A DNA stretch of 64,000 nucleotides, from positions 60,759 through 124,758 of the forward strand of contig JAFMVE010000011.1 of the NCBI GenBank assembly GCA_025499705.1. The letters are read 5' to 3'. Shown in pieces: positions 1 through 9,091 of the stretch. Position numbers and translations under genes: made by a program. Origin of the DNA: Carboxylicivirga caseinilyticus (lineage in GTDB: Bacteria > Bacteroidota > Bacteroidia > Bacteroidales > Marinilabiliaceae). Position 1 is the stretch's first letter. Every line of letters begins with the position of its first letter. The notes under the pieces were generated by a model. The model was given only the letters and a program-made list of their open reading frames with translations. It was not told where the DNA came from and ran no database searches.

Positions 1-577
1 AGATTCCGTTGTTTAAACCAACAGTTTGGAATGCTGACCAAAAACCATGTGTCAGGTGTAAGGCTAATCCTAAGCAGCCAATTATATATAAAATGGCCTT
101 AACAGGATTTTGCAGATTGTTTTTTACAAGTGTGTACGTGTCATGCATGTGAGTGCCATGAACTTCTGGAGCTGTACCTGTAATTTGAAGAGGCACAAAA
201 TAATCGTAAACGTGAACAGTTAAGAAGGCAAGAACAACAATACCTAAAATGCCCATGTTTTTTGATGCCCACATTACTTCTTTAGTGTTGTTGCCTGAGG
301 AATATTTAGCATTTCCTCGTGCTTTATTGTTTTGTGCAGTTAAAATAGCTGCATAAACAATGTGCACAATAAAACCTAAAGCCAACACCGGTTGTAATCC
401 AAACTTAATAAGTGGTAAAGCCATGAAATTAGCAGCAATGTTAAATGTTTCGCCGCCATCTGGAACCAACAAACATAAGTTAATGGATAAATGGACTATC
501 AGAAAGATAATCAAGAAAAGTCCTGATGCACCCATCATGAATTTTCTTCCAATCGAGGAACCGAAAAAAGTACCCAT
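1..577 (-). CDS. sdhC: Succinate dehydrogenase / fumarate reductase cytochrome b subunit (partial, C-terminus outside window)
   Basis: This is the membrane anchor of respiratory complex II, which passes electrons between succinate/fumarate and the quinone pool. Translating the minus strand from the ATG at 577 gives an open frame of 192 codons that runs off the window edge. It has about five hydrophobic segments and histidines at about 29, 72, 122, 174 and 177, the pattern expected of the di-heme b558-type (TIGR02046-like) subunit of Bacteroidota. The start follows an AAAAGGA ribosome-binding-like stretch and lies about 57 bases after a TACATTTG -7 box. The family is usually about 220-230 residues, so roughly the last 30 are missing. 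The flavoprotein and iron-sulfur genes would be expected just beyond the edge. The gene is absent from simple ORF lists only because it lacks a stop in the window. Confidence 0.9.
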   Translation of the reverse strand, partial: MGTFFGSSIGRKFMMGASGLFLIIFLIVHLSINLCLLVPDGGETFNIAANFMALPLIKFGLQPVLALGFIVHIVYAAILTAQNNKARGNAKYSSGNNTKEVMWASKNMGILGIVVLAFLTVHVYDYFVPLQITGTAPEVHGTHMHDTYTLVKNNLQNPVKAILYIIGCLGLALHLTHGFWSAFQTVGLNNGI

Positions 578-633
578 AAGAATCCTTTTAAAATTTATTG
601 AATTGTGTAATTAATTTTTGATTTTTAAGTGTG

Positions 634-668
634 CAAATGTAAATGTGAAAGTGCCTTTTGGCAAGCAA
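634..668 (-). promoter_or_regulatory. Predicted sdhC promoter
   Basis: Read on the minus strand, TACATTTG (641-634) matches the Bacteroidota -7 consensus TAnnTTTG. A TTGCTTGC stretch (668-661) lies about 19 bases upstream in the -33 position. The predicted start of transcription is about 50 bases before the sdhC ATG. Confidence 0.55.
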
Positions 669-1123
669 TAATAAAGAAAAAATTCTCTATTTATATCAAT
701 TCTAATTAATTCTTGATTTTCCACTTTCTGATCGACTAAATTTTAACAAATATTATTACAATTTACCATTTATTTAAGGTGTTCATTTACATATAAATCA
801 TACGTAACTAGTATTGTTTTCGGCGGGTTAAAACAGTTTGAGTAAAGTTAATAAAATGTTTTGAGTGGAACTTTACATTATCTTTAAATAATCACTGAAT
901 TGGCTCTAGCAAATTATAAAATCGAAACTTTACAAGATAAATGGACTATAAAATCACTGATATGATTAAGAAGTGAGCTCAGTGTAATTACTTTCAAGGC
1001 AAAAAAGAACGAGGAGGGAAAATTTTGTTAGAAAATGTCAATATGATATATGGTGAATAAGGTTGTGAAAATCTTTAAACTGTATTTCTGGCAAGTAAAA
1101 ATAAATGTGCTTTTAATGAAGGC

Positions 1124-1155
1124 TTTTTATATTCGTCTAAAGTTTTATACTTTTG
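1124..1155 (+). promoter_or_regulatory. Predicted frr promoter
   Basis: TACTTTTG at 1148-1155 matches the TAnnTTTG -7 consensus. The -33 region is only a T-run (1124-1128). The box is 36 bases before the frr ATG. Confidence 0.45.
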
Positions 1156-1191
1156 TTGATGATAGAGTAAAACAATCATACATTTACGACC

Positions 1192-1755
1192 ATGCAAGAA
1201 GAAATTGAATTAGTACTGGAAGATACCAAAGAAAGAATGGAAAAGGCTCTGGAGCATCTTGACAACGAACTGGCCAAGATTCGTGCCGGTAAAGCCAATC
1301 CAAAAATGCTTGAAGGGGTATTAGTTGAATACTATGGTAGTATGAGTCCACTTTCGCAGGTTGCAAACTTAAGTACTCCTGATCCAAGAACAATTGCGAT
1401 TCAACCCTGGGAAAAGCAATTAATCGGAGCTATTGAAAAGGGAATTTTAGTTGCTAATTTAGGATTAAATCCAGATAATAATGGTGAGATAATTCGTATT
1501 AATATTCCGCCGTTAACAGAGGAGCGCAGACGTGATTTAGTAAAACAGGCGAAAAAAGAATGTGAAGATGCTAAAGTAAGTGTTCGCAGCGCTCGTCGGG
1601 ATAGCAACGAAGAATTAAAGAGAATGAAGAAAGATGGTCTGTCGGAAGATTTAGAGAAAGATGCAGAAGCAGATGTTCAAAAGATGACCGATGCCTTTAT
1701 TAAGAAGATTGATGAAATGTTTGAGGTGAAAGAAAAGGATATTCTTACTGTATAA
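1192..1755 (+). CDS. frr: Ribosome recycling factor
   Basis: This is the cytosolic factor that, with EF-G, splits the post-termination ribosome complex. The 187-residue length is normal for the family. The long helical hairpin is recognisable: the N-terminal helix contains the KIRAGKANP signature (about residues 29-37), the central beta domain contains the IQPWEK segment, and the C-terminal helices carry the RRDLVKQAKK and RRDSNEELK stretches. The gene stands alone on the plus strand, away from pyrH, with which it is often paired in bacteria. A strong intrinsic terminator follows it. A single-gene transcript is therefore likely. Confidence 0.97.
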   Translation: MQEEIELVLEDTKERMEKALEHLDNELAKIRAGKANPKMLEGVLVEYYGSMSPLSQVANLSTPDPRTIAIQPWEKQLIGAIEKGILVANLGLNPDNNGEIIRINIPPLTEERRRDLVKQAKKECEDAKVSVRSARRDSNEELKRMKKDGLSEDLEKDAEADVQKMTDAFIKKIDEMFEVKEKDILTV

Positions 1756-1775
1756 CCTCAATAATAATATATGGT

Positions 1776-1802
1776 AACCCCGATTTTTATCGGGGTTTTT
1801 TA
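1776..1802 (+). terminator. Intrinsic terminator after frr
   Basis: A perfect 9-bp stem (AACCCCGAT / ATCGGGGTT) with a TTTT loop is followed by a T-run. It lies between the convergent frr and BtpA-family genes. Confidence 0.9.
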
Positions 1803-2597
1803 TTGCCTTAAGTTTTTAACTTTACTCATGAATGTTTTGATGCGTTCAATGTCAACATCGTTTGTCCATTTCCCATCGTATTTGAAATGGGAGCCAATAA
1901 TAAAAACATCTGCCTGATGCCAATAGGTTTCAATGTTGTCAGCTGTAATTCCTGATCCTATTAGAATAGGTGATTTAAGTGCAGATTTTAAACCGGCCAG
2001 ATCAGCCGGTTCAACAGCTTCACCGGTGCGATTGCCTGTAATAATAATTCCATCACTCAAAAAGAATTCTGCTGCTTTTGCCGTTTCAAGAAGTGAAACA
2101 TCAGACGTAATAGCATGGGAAGAATGTTTCTTTTTGATATCGGTAAAGATCTTTATTTTTTCAGCACCGATTAATTTACGATACCTTAATAATTCACCGG
2201 CACAGCTATTCATCAGTCCTTCATCGGCAATATGAGAAAAAACAAATCCTTCAGCCCTAATAAAGTCCAGATCATTTGCATGAGCAACCGCCAAAGCCTG
2301 TTTGTTGGCCCCTGCTAAAATCTGAATACCTAAAGGAATACTGATATTTCTTCTGATCTCGTTGGCAATAACTGCCATCGCTGCCGTAATTTCATGATCA
2401 ACCTCTTTGTTCAAATAAGGAATATCATGCATATTCTCTATCATAATCGCATCAATACCTGCATTTTGATAGAGGTTTGCCTCGGATACAGCTTTCTTTA
2501 CAATTTCCTTTACCGATGATTGATTATGAGGTGTACCAGGAAGTGCACCCACATGTATCATGCCGACAATAATTTTGTACGGCGATTTAAGGTTCAT
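1800..2597 (-). CDS. BtpA/SgcQ family protein
   Basis: This 265-residue protein carries the BtpA/SgcQ (TIGR00259) signature near its N-terminus, MIHVGALPGTP at about residues 13-23. The later segments IMIENMHD, IRAEGFVFSHIADEG and the C-terminal VFIIGSHFK fit a TIM-barrel fold. Named relatives are BtpA, implicated in photosystem I assembly or stability in cyanobacteria, and SgcQ of an E. coli sugar operon; the biochemical reaction is not established for either. Here its gene starts 6 bases after the stop of a hybrid histidine kinase, so the two are probably cotranscribed. A role linked to that sensor is inference. The family assignment is firm and the function unknown. Confidence 0.88.
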   Translation of the reverse strand: MNLKSPYKIIVGMIHVGALPGTPHNQSSVKEIVKKAVSEANLYQNAGIDAIMIENMHDIPYLNKEVDHEITAAMAVIANEIRRNISIPLGIQILAGANKQALAVAHANDLDFIRAEGFVFSHIADEGLMNSCAGELLRYRKLIGAEKIKIFTDIKKKHSSHAITSDVSLLETAKAAEFFLSDGIIITGNRTGEAVEPADLAGLKSALKSPILIGSGITADNIETYWHQADVFIIGSHFKYDGKWTNDVDIERIKTFMSKVKNLRQ

Positions 2598-2603
2598 ATT
2601 TGC

Positions 2604-4436
2604 TTAAGCTTGATTTCTGTTCCCGGGTACGTACTTGTTGATAGTCAGCAATAAGTCTTCGTAACCAATTGGTTTGGCAATGTAGTCGTCACAACCAGCC
2701 TCTTTCGATTTTTCTTTTTCTTCAGAGAGAGCATAAGCTGTTTGAGCAATTACCGGAACATTTTTACTGATGCTCTTAATCTCGCGGGTTGCTGTATATC
2801 CATCCATTAACGGCATCTTAATATCCATCAATACAAGGTCTATATTATTGACCTTTCGGAATACATTTACAGCTTCCTGTCCGTCTTTTGCCCAGATCAG
2901 ACTAGCATTGGATAATGCCAGTGCGACTTCTATGTATCTGAAGTTGTCTTCTTCGTCCTCGGCCACAAGGAATGTTTTGCCTTCCCAATTGAAGTCCCGA
3001 ATAGCCTCTCTTTTTTTATCTTCTTCAAGCTTTTGGTTCATTAGTCGGTGGTAAGGTAGCGTGAAATAGAATGTTGTTCCAATCATTGCTTCCGATTCGA
3101 CCCATATTTCTCCGCCTAATAAGTCTACCAGATGTTTGGCAATTGAAAGTCCAATACCGGTTCCTCCATAGAGGCGTTGCTTGTCATTGTTAAATTTAGA
3201 GAAACGTTCAAAAATTTCGTTTTCTTTGCCTCGAGGAAGCCCAATGCCTGTGTCTTTAACATAGAATTGCAGAAACTGATCTTCGATTTGCGTATATCCA
3301 AATTCGATAAAACCACGTTCGGTAAATTTAATGGCATTACCAATCAGGTTTACCAGAATTTGTTTCAGTCTGTGTTCGTCAGTGAGTATAAGAATGTTAT
3401 TATCACTAACTCCTTCTTTAAGGTACAGCTTTAGGTTAAATAATCCTCTACGTTTAATGTCTTCATGGAAATTTTCAAAAATATCCGACATTAACGAATG
3501 AAGTTTACAAGGGCCATTCTTGATTTGTAATTGTCCACTGTCCAGTTTTGAGATATCTATTATATCTTCTACCAGTGTCAGGAGGTTTTTTCCGTTTATT
3601 TTGATAAGATTAACAAATTCCTCTTTTTCGGTAGTATCAATCTCTGGATGAGACAATAGATTTGAGAATCCCAAAATGGCATTCATCGGGGTCCTGATTT
3701 CGTGCGACATGTTCGACAAGAAAGAAGTCTTGAGGCGGTCACTTTCCTCGGCTTTTCTTTTTGCCAATACAAGGTTTTCATGTTCACGGCGTAGTAATCT
3801 TCTGAATCGTTGCTCTTTTTTAAGACTGAACAACATGCCGTTTAATAAGCTGTTAAGCGGTAGGAGGGTGATAAGAATAACTATAGTGAAAACGACTGCA
3901 AGTCGCAGGAAATCCATAAAAGGTATGGCTGGTTCGTAAGGGATTTTAATTATTGGTACATACAACAGTACTGCAGAAACTGTTAGTGAAACAGTAGAAA
4001 TCAGGATGGATAGCCATGCGCTTTTCTGACCTACAAGAATGCCGGCCATAAGTGTGTAGGAAAGTAAAAACATGTATCCTACAGCTGAATTATTTGCTTT
4101 GAGAACTTGGTAAATGCCTATCAAATAAATTAAAAACAATATCCATCCAACCCTGAATTTAAAAGGTAATGATCTGACTGAGGTCACAAAAACAGCCGAT
4201 AAGAAAACAAAGGTGGTGAAAACTGCGTTGGTATATGCTTCTTCCTGAATAAAGGTGAGTCCCAGATATAGATAAACTACAAGGCCAAAAAACAAGACTC
4301 CAATGGAGAAATAATGGAATATGCGCTCACGCCAGTAGTGAAGGCCATCTCCAGTTGGTGTGGATGAAGGACCTAAGCGCCTACGGATAAACACATCTAT
4401 TTCCCTTACTAGCCTTGAACCTTTACTCTTTGCCAT
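2604..4436 (-). CDS. Membrane-bound hybrid histidine kinase (6 TM - HisKA - HATPase - REC)
   Basis: This 610-residue protein is a sensor kinase with its own receiver. After a basic N-terminus there are about six transmembrane helices (residues 40-205) and a short coiled coil, but no periplasmic sensor domain of note. A HisKA domain follows with SHEIRTPMNAI (phospho-acceptor His at about 244), then an HATPase domain with the N-box LVNLIGNAIKF and the G-boxes DTGIGLP and GGTGIGLSIAK. The C-terminal receiver has its acceptor Asp in LVLMDIKMPLMDG (about 538). There is no DNA-binding output, so the signal must pass to a partner or a separate phosphotransfer protein not seen here. The gene is the first of a two-gene unit with the BtpA-family gene. 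The signal sensed is unknown. Confidence 0.92.
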   Translation of the reverse strand: MAKSKGSRLVREIDVFIRRRLGPSSTPTGDGLHYWRERIFHYFSIGVLFFGLVVYLYLGLTFIQEEAYTNAVFTTFVFLSAVFVTSVRSLPFKFRVGWILFLIYLIGIYQVLKANNSAVGYMFLLSYTLMAGILVGQKSAWLSILISTVSLTVSAVLLYVPIIKIPYEPAIPFMDFLRLAVVFTIVILITLLPLNSLLNGMLFSLKKEQRFRRLLRREHENLVLAKRKAEESDRLKTSFLSNMSHEIRTPMNAILGFSNLLSHPEIDTTEKEEFVNLIKINGKNLLTLVEDIIDISKLDSGQLQIKNGPCKLHSLMSDIFENFHEDIKRRGLFNLKLYLKEGVSDNNILILTDEHRLKQILVNLIGNAIKFTERGFIEFGYTQIEDQFLQFYVKDTGIGLPRGKENEIFERFSKFNNDKQRLYGGTGIGLSIAKHLVDLLGGEIWVESEAMIGTTFYFTLPYHRLMNQKLEEDKKREAIRDFNWEGKTFLVAEDEEDNFRYIEVALALSNASLIWAKDGQEAVNVFRKVNNIDLVLMDIKMPLMDGYTATREIKSISKNVPVIAQTAYALSEEKEKSKEAGCDDYIAKPIGYEDLLLTINKYVPGNRNQA

Positions 4437-4613
4437 GAATTGATTAAGGCTTTACTTGTGTGTGACCATAATGGGTTAGTTAATCTTACCTTGCTAAAGG
4501 TAATTATTTCTAATAGTTATTCTAAGGTTTAAAAAGAAAAAGTAGGTAACAACTTATTAACAATTTTGAATATTTATTATACGGTTGAACAGGATGCTTT
4601 GAAACTGACCTAA

Positions 4614-5633
4614 TTATGACCAAAAGCTTCTCCCTTCGGGACAATTGTGACACATGCTGATGTTTTTTTTATTCTGTAGAATGTTAGTTTTGAACAGCTG
4701 GCTTTCCTTCGATTTCCATATTTCGGAAAAGTTGTTGGTGGTAATGTCTCCTAATAGATAAATTGCATCTTTATCGTAACAACATGGGGCAACTTTGCCA
4801 TTCCAGGTGATAACGGCTGAATGCCATTGACGCCAGCATTTATTTAGCATTTTTCCTTTTATTCTCAATCGATGCGTGTTTTCGTATCGGCGAAAGCGTT
4901 CGATTGTAGGAGGTTCAACAGGGCTGTCACTGTAATTGTTAAATTGGGCAGTTTTAAATTCAAGTTTATCAACAGATAAATCCTTCGCAATTTTCTTTAT
5001 TTCTTCTAATTGGTGTTGGTTGTGTTTAAATACCAGGAATTGAATGATAACCAATGGGTATCTTTTTTTTAATTTCTTTTTGGCAGAAGTAATGTTTTTA
5101 ATGCCTTCAATTACTTTATGTAAACTACCTCCGATTCTGTATTTTTCATAACTCTCTTGAGTTGTGCCATCAACAGAAAAGATAATTCTTGTAAGGCCAG
5201 ATTCGACAATTTTTTTACCAAGAGCTGGTGTTATAAAGTGTCCATTAGTTGAGGTTGAGGTATAGAGGTTTTTATTATTGGCCAATTGTATTAATTCCGG
5301 AAAGTCAGGGTGCATGGTTGGTTCTCCCTGGATATAAAGGTTGAGGTAAATGAGTTCTTTGGGTAGTTGGTCTATGATTTTTTTGTATTCAACCAACGAA
5401 ATTTTTCCACGAGGTCTTAAAAGTGTATTGGTTCCCGTTGGGCATTCGGGGCATTTAAGGTTGCAAATGCTTGTTGGTTCAATGGAAAGAGCTAACGGTT
5501 GGTGTTTAATAATTGCATACTTTGTAATTTGGGTCAGGTAGTAGTTAAGGATAGTCTTAAAAGCATTGGCTATTCTTTTGAAGTTTAAAACCCTAAGAAT
5601 AGCCCAAGCTTCAAGTATTTTTATTCTTACCAT
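4614..5633 (-). CDS. Radical SAM protein with C-terminal SPASM domain
   Basis: This 339-residue protein has the radical SAM CxxxCxxC motif (C57, C61, C64, in CNLKCPEC), a GEPTMHP segment typical of the SAM-binding barrel, and a C-terminal SPASM region rich in Cys (KCWRQW, APCCYDK, MCHNCPEG) that would bind auxiliary iron-sulfur clusters. SPASM enzymes modify peptides, proteins or small molecules; the substrate here cannot be read from sequence. Its ATG overlaps the TAA stop of the OmpA-like lipoprotein gene by one base (TAATG), which implies translational coupling. No small precursor peptide gene was found next to it. A basic, weakly hydrophobic N-terminal extension of about 45 residues precedes the barrel. 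Confidence 0.88.
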   Translation of the reverse strand: MVRIKILEAWAILRVLNFKRIANAFKTILNYYLTQITKYAIIKHQPLALSIEPTSICNLKCPECPTGTNTLLRPRGKISLVEYKKIIDQLPKELIYLNLYIQGEPTMHPDFPELIQLANNKNLYTSTSTNGHFITPALGKKIVESGLTRIIFSVDGTTQESYEKYRIGGSLHKVIEGIKNITSAKKKLKKRYPLVIIQFLVFKHNQHQLEEIKKIAKDLSVDKLEFKTAQFNNYSDSPVEPPTIERFRRYENTHRLRIKGKMLNKCWRQWHSAVITWNGKVAPCCYDKDAIYLLGDITTNNFSEIWKSKESQLFKTNILQNKKNISMCHNCPEGRSFWS

Positions 5634-6628
5634 TATTTATTTTCCAATAAATTCAGAATTTGATCCATTTTTGGTGTGAGAATAATTTCTGTTCTTCGAT
5701 TAGCTTGTAATGAGGCGGCATCTGAACCATCTTTAACTGGTAGAAAAGCGCTTCTTCCTGATGCAGAAATCATGGAAGGGTCTATTTGACTATTGTCAAG
5801 CATGATTCTCACCACGGAAGTAGCTCGTTTGACACTTAAATCCCAGTTATCCAACAGTACACCACTTTTAAATGGAACCTTATCTGTGTGCCCTTCGACA
5901 ATTATTTCAATATTCTTATTTTCTTCAAGAACACGTGCTATTTTTCTTAGTGCTTCAGCTCCTTGAGTATTCACCTGGTAGCTGCCTGATTGGAATAGTA
6001 ATTTCTCTTCAAGTGATACATAAACCTTCCCGTCCTTCATATGAACTTTCAATTCGTCGCTTGAAAAACCAGTTAGGGCATCATTGATACTTTTTCTTAG
6101 GGCTAAAAGGGCATTGTCTTTTTGTTGTAGAGCTTTTTCTAATTCCTGTAACCTTGAGTTTTGAGATTCCATTTGGCTTTTTGAGGCTGCCAGCTCTTTT
6201 TGTTGTTTAAGCAGATCGGTCTCTGCTTTATGGAGTGCGTCTTCGCGTGCCTGTAGCTCTTCCTGTAGTTTTTGTAAAAAGGCTAATAATTCTTTATTGT
6301 CGGCATCGCTGCCTGATGAGTTTTTGAATTTTTGTAATGCGTCAGTGTAGCTTTTGTTAAGATCGGCATATTTGTATTGTTCTTTTTGAAGCCTACGACT
6401 TAGGTTGGTAGTGTCCTGAAGAAGTTGTTCGATTTGTTTTTTTAATCTTTGAACTTCGGCTGAAAGTTCGTTCTTGCTAACCTTCAATTCCTCATTTTCT
6501 GATCTGAGTATTCCGGCTTCTTGATCCAATTGGTTGGCTCTGTCAGCGGTTTCCTGATATTGTTTCAATGGAATACAGGCTGTTGAATAAACAATTGCTA
6601 TAAAACTTACTAAAATCCACTTCTTCAT
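5633..6628 (-). CDS. OmpA-family outer-membrane lipoprotein with coiled coil
   Basis: This 331-residue protein starts with a lipoprotein signal peptide whose lipobox ends at Cys18 (YSTAC). A long coiled coil rich in Glu, Gln, Lys and Leu spans about residues 25-185. The C-terminal OmpA/MotB-like peptidoglycan-binding domain (about 210-320) contains EGHTDKVP, the WDLSVKRA helix and the terminal NRRTEI. The expected role is to tether the outer membrane to peptidoglycan (family knowledge). It is the first gene of a two-gene unit with the radical SAM gene downstream and lies divergent to dxs. Confidence 0.9.
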   Translation of the reverse strand: MKKWILVSFIAIVYSTACIPLKQYQETADRANQLDQEAGILRSENEELKVSKNELSAEVQRLKKQIEQLLQDTTNLSRRLQKEQYKYADLNKSYTDALQKFKNSSGSDADNKELLAFLQKLQEELQAREDALHKAETDLLKQQKELAASKSQMESQNSRLQELEKALQQKDNALLALRKSINDALTGFSSDELKVHMKDGKVYVSLEEKLLFQSGSYQVNTQGAEALRKIARVLEENKNIEIIVEGHTDKVPFKSGVLLDNWDLSVKRATSVVRIMLDNSQIDPSMISASGRSAFLPVKDGSDAASLQANRRTEIILTPKMDQILNLLENK

Positions 6629-6661
6629 AATATGTAATTTTTCAACTCAAAGATTATAAAT

Positions 6662-6669
6662 TATCTTTG
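6662..6669 (+). promoter_or_regulatory. Predicted dxs promoter (-7 box)
   Basis: TATCTTTG is a perfect TAnnTTTG match; the -33 region is weak. Transcription would start near 6676. That leaves too little leader for a TTG start at 6687 and supports the ATG at 6729. Confidence 0.6.
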
Positions 6670-6728
6670 TCGGGCAAAATGCATTTTTGACATTTGTCAA
6701 CGCAACCCAAGTATTAGATTATAATAAT

Positions 6729-8639
6729 ATGAACGAAGGCTCAAGCCGTTTATTGGATACTATCAATTCTCCAGATGATTTAAAGAAAATCGATTCAGAG
6801 TTTCTTCCTCAGGTTTGTAATGAGTTGAGAGAGTTTATTATCGATGCTCTTTCATGTAATCCAGGTCATTTTGGAGCCAGTTTAGGTGTAGTAGAACTAA
6901 CGGTTGCTCTTCATTATGTATTTAATACGCCTTACGATAAAATTATTTGGGATGTGGGTCATCAGGCGTATGGACATAAAATACTTACAGGTCGTAGGGA
7001 TCGATTTTATACCAACCGTAAATTTAAAGGCTTAAGCGGCTTTCCAAATATTTTTGAGAGCGAATATGATGCCTTTGGAGTAGGGCATTCTTCAACTTCG
7101 ATTTCTGCTGGTGTTGGCATTGCTACTGCGGCTTCAATGCGAGGTGATGATCAACAACAGGTGGTTGCTATAATTGGTGATGGAGCTATGACTGCCGGTA
7201 TGGCATTTGAAGGGTTAAATAATATGTCGGCTTTAAAGTCGAATATGACGGTTATATTAAATGATAATAATATGGCCATTGATCCAAATGTTGGAGGATT
7301 TAGTGAATACCTTGTTGATATTGCCACCTCTGGAACATATAATAAACTGAGATCTGAAGCTTTTAAGGCTTTGGAAAAGATGAAGCTTGCCGGACCACGT
7401 TCTAAGGAAATGATTACCAAGCTTAATAATTCGTTAAAGAATTTATTAACCAAACAGACAAATATTTTTGAAGGTCTTAATATAAGGTACTTTGGTCCGG
7501 TTGATGGTCATGATGTACAGCACTTAACTCGGGTGTTGAGTGATTTGAAAAACATTAAAGGACCTAAAGTGCTTCATGTAATTACCAAAAAAGGTAAAGG
7601 ATTTAAATTTGCTGAAGAAAATCAAACAGCCTGGCATGCTGTGGGTGATAAGTTTGATAAGCTAACGGGAGAATTACTTAAATCAAATACTTCTTCTGTA
7701 CCTAAACCGCCTAAATTTCAGGATGTTTTTGGTCAGACGATTGTTGAATTGGCTGAAAAGAACGAGAAGATTGTTGGTATTACACCTGCTATGCCATCAG
7801 GATGTAGTCTAAATATTATGATGGAGAAGATGCCTGATCGTGCATTTGATGTTGGAATAGCAGAGCAGCATGCTGTAACTTTTTCAGCAGGATTGGCAAT
7901 TGCAGGCTATGTTCCTTTTTGTAATATCTATTCTTCTTTTATGCAACGGTCTTTCGATCAGGTTATTCATGATGTTGCATTGCAAAAACTTAATGTTGTT
8001 TTTTGTTTAGATAGAGGCGGACTTGTAGGAGCAGATGGGGCTACTCATCATGGTGTATACGATTTGTCATTCTTCAGGGGCGTTCCAAATTTGGTTGTTT
8101 CGTCTCCGATGGATGAAATTGAATTACGTAATTTAATGTATACGGCTCAGTTGCCTGATAAGGGTCCTTTTTCAATAAGGTATCCCCGCGGAATTGGCTC
8201 CAATATCGATTGGCAGCAACCAATGACTGAAATTAAAATAGGAACAGGACGAAAACTAAAAGATGGTAAAGATTTGGCTGTTCTTTCTATTGGTCCTGTT
8301 GGAGTGAAAGCTGGACAGGTCATTGCAAAGATCGAAAGAGATAATTTAACCATAGCGCATTACGATATGCGTTTTGTTAAGCCATTGGATGAGGCGTTGC
8401 TTCATGAAGTCTTCCAAAAGCATAAACGCATTGTTACCATCGAAGATGGTACTGTTGTAGGTGGTTTAGGAAGTGCTGTACTTGAATTTATGGCTGATAA
8501 TGGTTATCGGGCAAGAGTAAAGCGCTTAGGTGTGCCTGATGAGTTTATTGAACATGGTACGCAAACAGAATTGTATGGGGTGTGTGGATTCGATAAAGAA
8601 GGAATTGAAAAAGCAATTTTTGAATTATTGGAAAGTTGA
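6729..8639 (+). CDS. dxs: 1-deoxy-D-xylulose-5-phosphate synthase
   Basis: This enzyme condenses pyruvate and glyceraldehyde-3-phosphate with thiamine diphosphate, the first step of the MEP isoprenoid pathway. From the ATG at 6729 the protein has 636 residues, normal for the family. It shows the GHFGASLG and [10 protein letters not shown] segments, the ThDP/Mg motif [16 protein letters not shown], the transketolase-like pyrimidine domain with [13 protein letters not shown], and a C-terminal domain with [11 protein letters not shown] longer frame begins at a TTG (6687), but it lies only about 11 bases beyond the predicted transcription start, and the family N-terminus matches the shorter form ([12 protein letters not shown]). 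The gene appears to be monocistronic. Confidence 0.97.
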   Translation: MNEGSSRLLDTINSPDDLKKIDSEFLPQVCNELREFIIDALSCNPGHFGASLGVVELTVALHYVFNTPYDKIIWDVGHQAYGHKILTGRRDRFYTNRKFKGLSGFPNIFESEYDAFGVGHSSTSISAGVGIATAASMRGDDQQQVVAIIGDGAMTAGMAFEGLNNMSALKSNMTVILNDNNMAIDPNVGGFSEYLVDIATSGTYNKLRSEAFKALEKMKLAGPRSKEMITKLNNSLKNLLTKQTNIFEGLNIRYFGPVDGHDVQHLTRVLSDLKNIKGPKVLHVITKKGKGFKFAEENQTAWHAVGDKFDKLTGELLKSNTSSVPKPPKFQDVFGQTIVELAEKNEKIVGITPAMPSGCSLNIMMEKMPDRAFDVGIAEQHAVTFSAGLAIAGYVPFCNIYSSFMQRSFDQVIHDVALQKLNVVFCLDRGGLVGADGATHHGVYDLSFFRGVPNLVVSSPMDEIELRNLMYTAQLPDKGPFSIRYPRGIGSNIDWQQPMTEIKIGTGRKLKDGKDLAVLSIGPVGVKAGQVIAKIERDNLTIAHYDMRFVKPLDEALLHEVFQKHKRIVTIEDGTVVGGLGSAVLEFMADNGYRARVKRLGVPDEFIEHGTQTELYGVCGFDKEGIEKAIFELLES

Positions 8640-8669
8640 TTTATGAAATTTATTCAATAACTCAACTTT
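8632..8669 (+). terminator. Possible weak terminator hairpin after dxs
   Basis: An 8-bp inverted repeat (AAAGTTGA / TCAACTTT) overlaps the dxs stop codon. It is AT-rich and has only a short T-run, so it is a weak candidate. Confidence 0.3.
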
Positions 8670-9091
8670 ATACTATCAGATTATAATTTTATAGCTCAAA
8701 AATTCTTATAATATTTAGTTATGGCTGCCGCAAAACTTCACATTTATTAAGACAAGCTATCCAATCTAAATGTATTTTAACAACTAAAAAGGCTTTGTTT
8801 CTACCCTAAAAATAATAAATACGACTTTTAGGTCTTATTTTTATTTAAAAAATCACTCATTTTTACTTTTTTTGAATCAACCCCCTAAAAAATTATCTAA
8901 AACACACTTAAAAATCACTTTTTTACTAATGTACCCCCAAAATACATATTAAATTTAAACTTTAATGCTTTTTTAACACTTGTGCCCCCTTTTTTGTATT
9001 GTTGTTTTATAAAAACCATCTACTTTTGTCATGTCAACCTATTCAAAGTAGGGGCAACAATAAATTATTAATAATTATAAATTTTATTACT
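8640..9091. other. AT-rich intergenic region with periodic C5 runs
   Basis: There is no gene between dxs and the small secreted protein. Three CCCCC runs at 8881, 8934 and 8985 are spaced 53 and 51 bases apart. Each follows a similar T-rich stretch (variants of CACTTTTTTAC), giving an imperfect tandem array of about 52 bp just upstream of the next promoter. Its function is unknown. Confidence 0.5.
8997..9028 (+). promoter_or_regulatory. Predicted promoter of the small secreted protein gene
   Basis: TATTG (8997-9001), a 19-base spacer and TACTTTTG (9021-9028) fit the Bacteroidota TTTG-N19-TAnnTTTG promoter well. The leader is about 55 bases. Confidence 0.65.

Larger units (their letters stand above)
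578..1191. other. Divergent intergenic region between sdhC and frr (614 bp)
   Basis: This AT-rich region separates sdhC (minus) from frr (plus). I find a promoter for each gene at its two ends. No open frame of useful length, tRNA or strong hairpin was seen in the middle. A GAGGAGGG stretch near 1012 resembles a ribosome-binding site but no open frame follows it. Confidence 0.6.

Noticed and set aside
360..614. 84-codon plus-strand frame
   Set aside because: It is antisense to the clear sdhC reading frame, which has heme-ligand histidines and a promoter.
6687..6728. TTG start for dxs
   Set aside because: It is only about 11 bases from the predicted transcription start and does not fit the family N-terminus.
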